DNA of 64,000 nt from JBDHTQ01 sp039808765 (GTDB lineage Bacteria > Pseudomonadota > Alphaproteobacteria > UBA2400): the NCBI GenBank assembly GCA_039808765.1, contig JBDHTQ010000002.1, forward strand, positions 62,001 through 126,000, given 5' to 3'. The translations under genes were made by a program, and so were the position numbers. Position 1 is the stretch's first letter. Every line of letters begins with the position of its first letter. Shown here piece after piece: positions 63,387-64,000 of this stretch. The notes under the pieces are model-generated. The model had not been told where the DNA came from. It saw nothing but the letters and a program-made list of their open reading frames with translations, and searched no databases.

Positions 63387-64000
63387 TCAGGCTAAATCAG
63401 CTTGTAAGAGCTTTCTTCCTCTAACGACGTGATGCATAAGATTGTTCCAAAAAAATGACATTAAGGTCGATTGTTTTGTACTTGATAAGATTTCAAAAAC
63501 ATTACGAGGATGTTGTGATGCTAGGTCAGTCTCCTGAATAATTGTGTAGGCTGGTCTATCATGATCAGCTCCCGGATAGAGCTGATTCTGGTAGCAATGT
63601 ACTTCAAGTGCGTCAAGAAGGGCTTCATGTGCTCTCGCACTACAATCTCTCTTTGCAGCTCTAACGATGACTGAATACAAGGGCGTTTGTACGCCTGTCT
63701 TTTTCAAGAGAGTAAAATTTATTTCCCTCAAAGCATCTGAATGATCTGTCAACAGGGATTTGACTTTTAAAACGTCACGCTTCGCGAAAGCTTCCATTAA
63801 ATCACTTTGGAGCACATCAAAATCTTCAATAGGTTTTTGCTCAACAGCCATCATCGTCACATCGCTGGCATTCTCAGCTTGACTGCGACTAATATAAGGT
63901 TCAACAATCCTCCATACAGCATTAGTTGCTGCTTGTGCGCTAGGGTGTGAACACTCGATGAACCATGGAAAAAACGCTCTTACTAATTTAGGATTATGAA
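63387..64000 (-). CDS. Large helical protein, C-terminal part, paralogue of the gene at 58527
   Basis: The minus-strand frame stays open from 63387 to the window edge; there is no stop upstream of the internal GTG at 63860, so the true start lies outside. The visible ~203 residues are helical. They align with the C-terminal part of the protein at 58527-60770: AVWRIVEPYISR matches MVWKSISPYLNR, and the ends ...LMSFFWNNLMHHVVRGRKLL and ...LKRSFWHKITCAVTAGKRLM match. No named domain is recognised. Confidence 0.75.
   Translation of the reverse strand, partial: HNPKLVRAFFPWFIECSHPSAQAATNAVWRIVEPYISRSQAENASDVTMMAVEQKPIEDFDVLQSDLMEAFAKRDVLKVKSLLTDHSDALREINFTLLKKTGVQTPLYSVIVRAAKRDCSARAHEALLDALEVHCYQNQLYPGADHDRPAYTIIQETDLASQHPRNVFEILSSTKQSTLMSFFWNNLMHHVVRGRKLLQADLA

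Noticed and set aside
1..64000. CRISPR arrays, transposases, integrases, prophage genes, tRNA and rRNA genes
   Set aside because: I looked for regularly spaced repeats, known transposase or integrase motifs and tRNA-like T-arm patterns and found none that held up.

Overview
This window is chromosomal DNA of an alphaproteobacterium of modest GC content. The evidence is gene content: rpsT next to dnaA, bpt, a dusB/ntrY/ntrX block, a cpaABCDEF-tadBC pilus operon, the plsY-dprA-topA and tkt-queA-tgt groups, and exo-type and hfa-type surface genes. I cannot name the genus. I saw no rRNA, tRNA, CRISPR array or transposase.

Layout. 1-4.9 kb is an accessory stretch: the edge of an unknown gene, a small Cys-containing protein, a slipin, an unknown protein with an internal duplication, a YciI-like protein, and a DUF2892-type membrane peptide. 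4.9-6.9 kb holds a small protein, an orphan ParA-type ATPase and a 3-hydroxybutyrate dehydrogenase. 7.1-16.0 kb is one Tad/Flp pilus operon (prepilin peptidase, RcpC/CpaB, secretin, CpaD, CpaE, CpaF, TadB, TadC) with no pilin gene; its CpaF carries three copies of an N-terminal module that is normally single. 16-20.3 kb has bpt, an unknown protein with a GC-rich patch and G7/C9 runs, rpsT, dnaA and a GNAT acetyltransferase. 20.3-27.5 kb is regulatory: a receiver-HPt-like protein, dusB, a receiver-less NtrC-like protein lacking the GAFTGA loop, ntrY and ntrX. 27.7-29.4 kb has two unknown proteins. 29.6-34.2 kb is plsY-dprA-topA. 34.4-36.6 kb has three unknown proteins, two of them diverged paralogues. 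36.7-40.8 kb is tkt-queA-tgt. 41.0-41.5 kb has two small genes.

41.6-53.0 kb is an exopolysaccharide cluster with eight glycosyltransferases, a Wzx-type flippase and a Wzy-type polymerase. Four consecutive genes look like exoL-exoA-exoM-exoO, the order in the rhizobial succinoglycan operon. 53.1-58.5 kb holds two unknown genes, a secreted GH5 glycanase, a divergent HxlR regulator/azoreductase pair and a YceI protein.

58.5-64.0 kb is the most unusual region. A three-gene operon resembles a holdfast-anchor or curli-like system: a curlin-repeat-like secreted protein, a small secreted protein, and a CsgG/HfaB-like outer-membrane lipoprotein with a C-terminal MORN-like extension. It has a 9-base homopolymer upstream of its first gene and is flanked on both sides by genes for two related large helical proteins.

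The Tad pilus, exopolysaccharide and holdfast-like genes all point to a surface-attaching, biofilm-forming lifestyle. A ~55-base intergenic repeat occurs three times (4.6, 27.6 and 60.9 kb).
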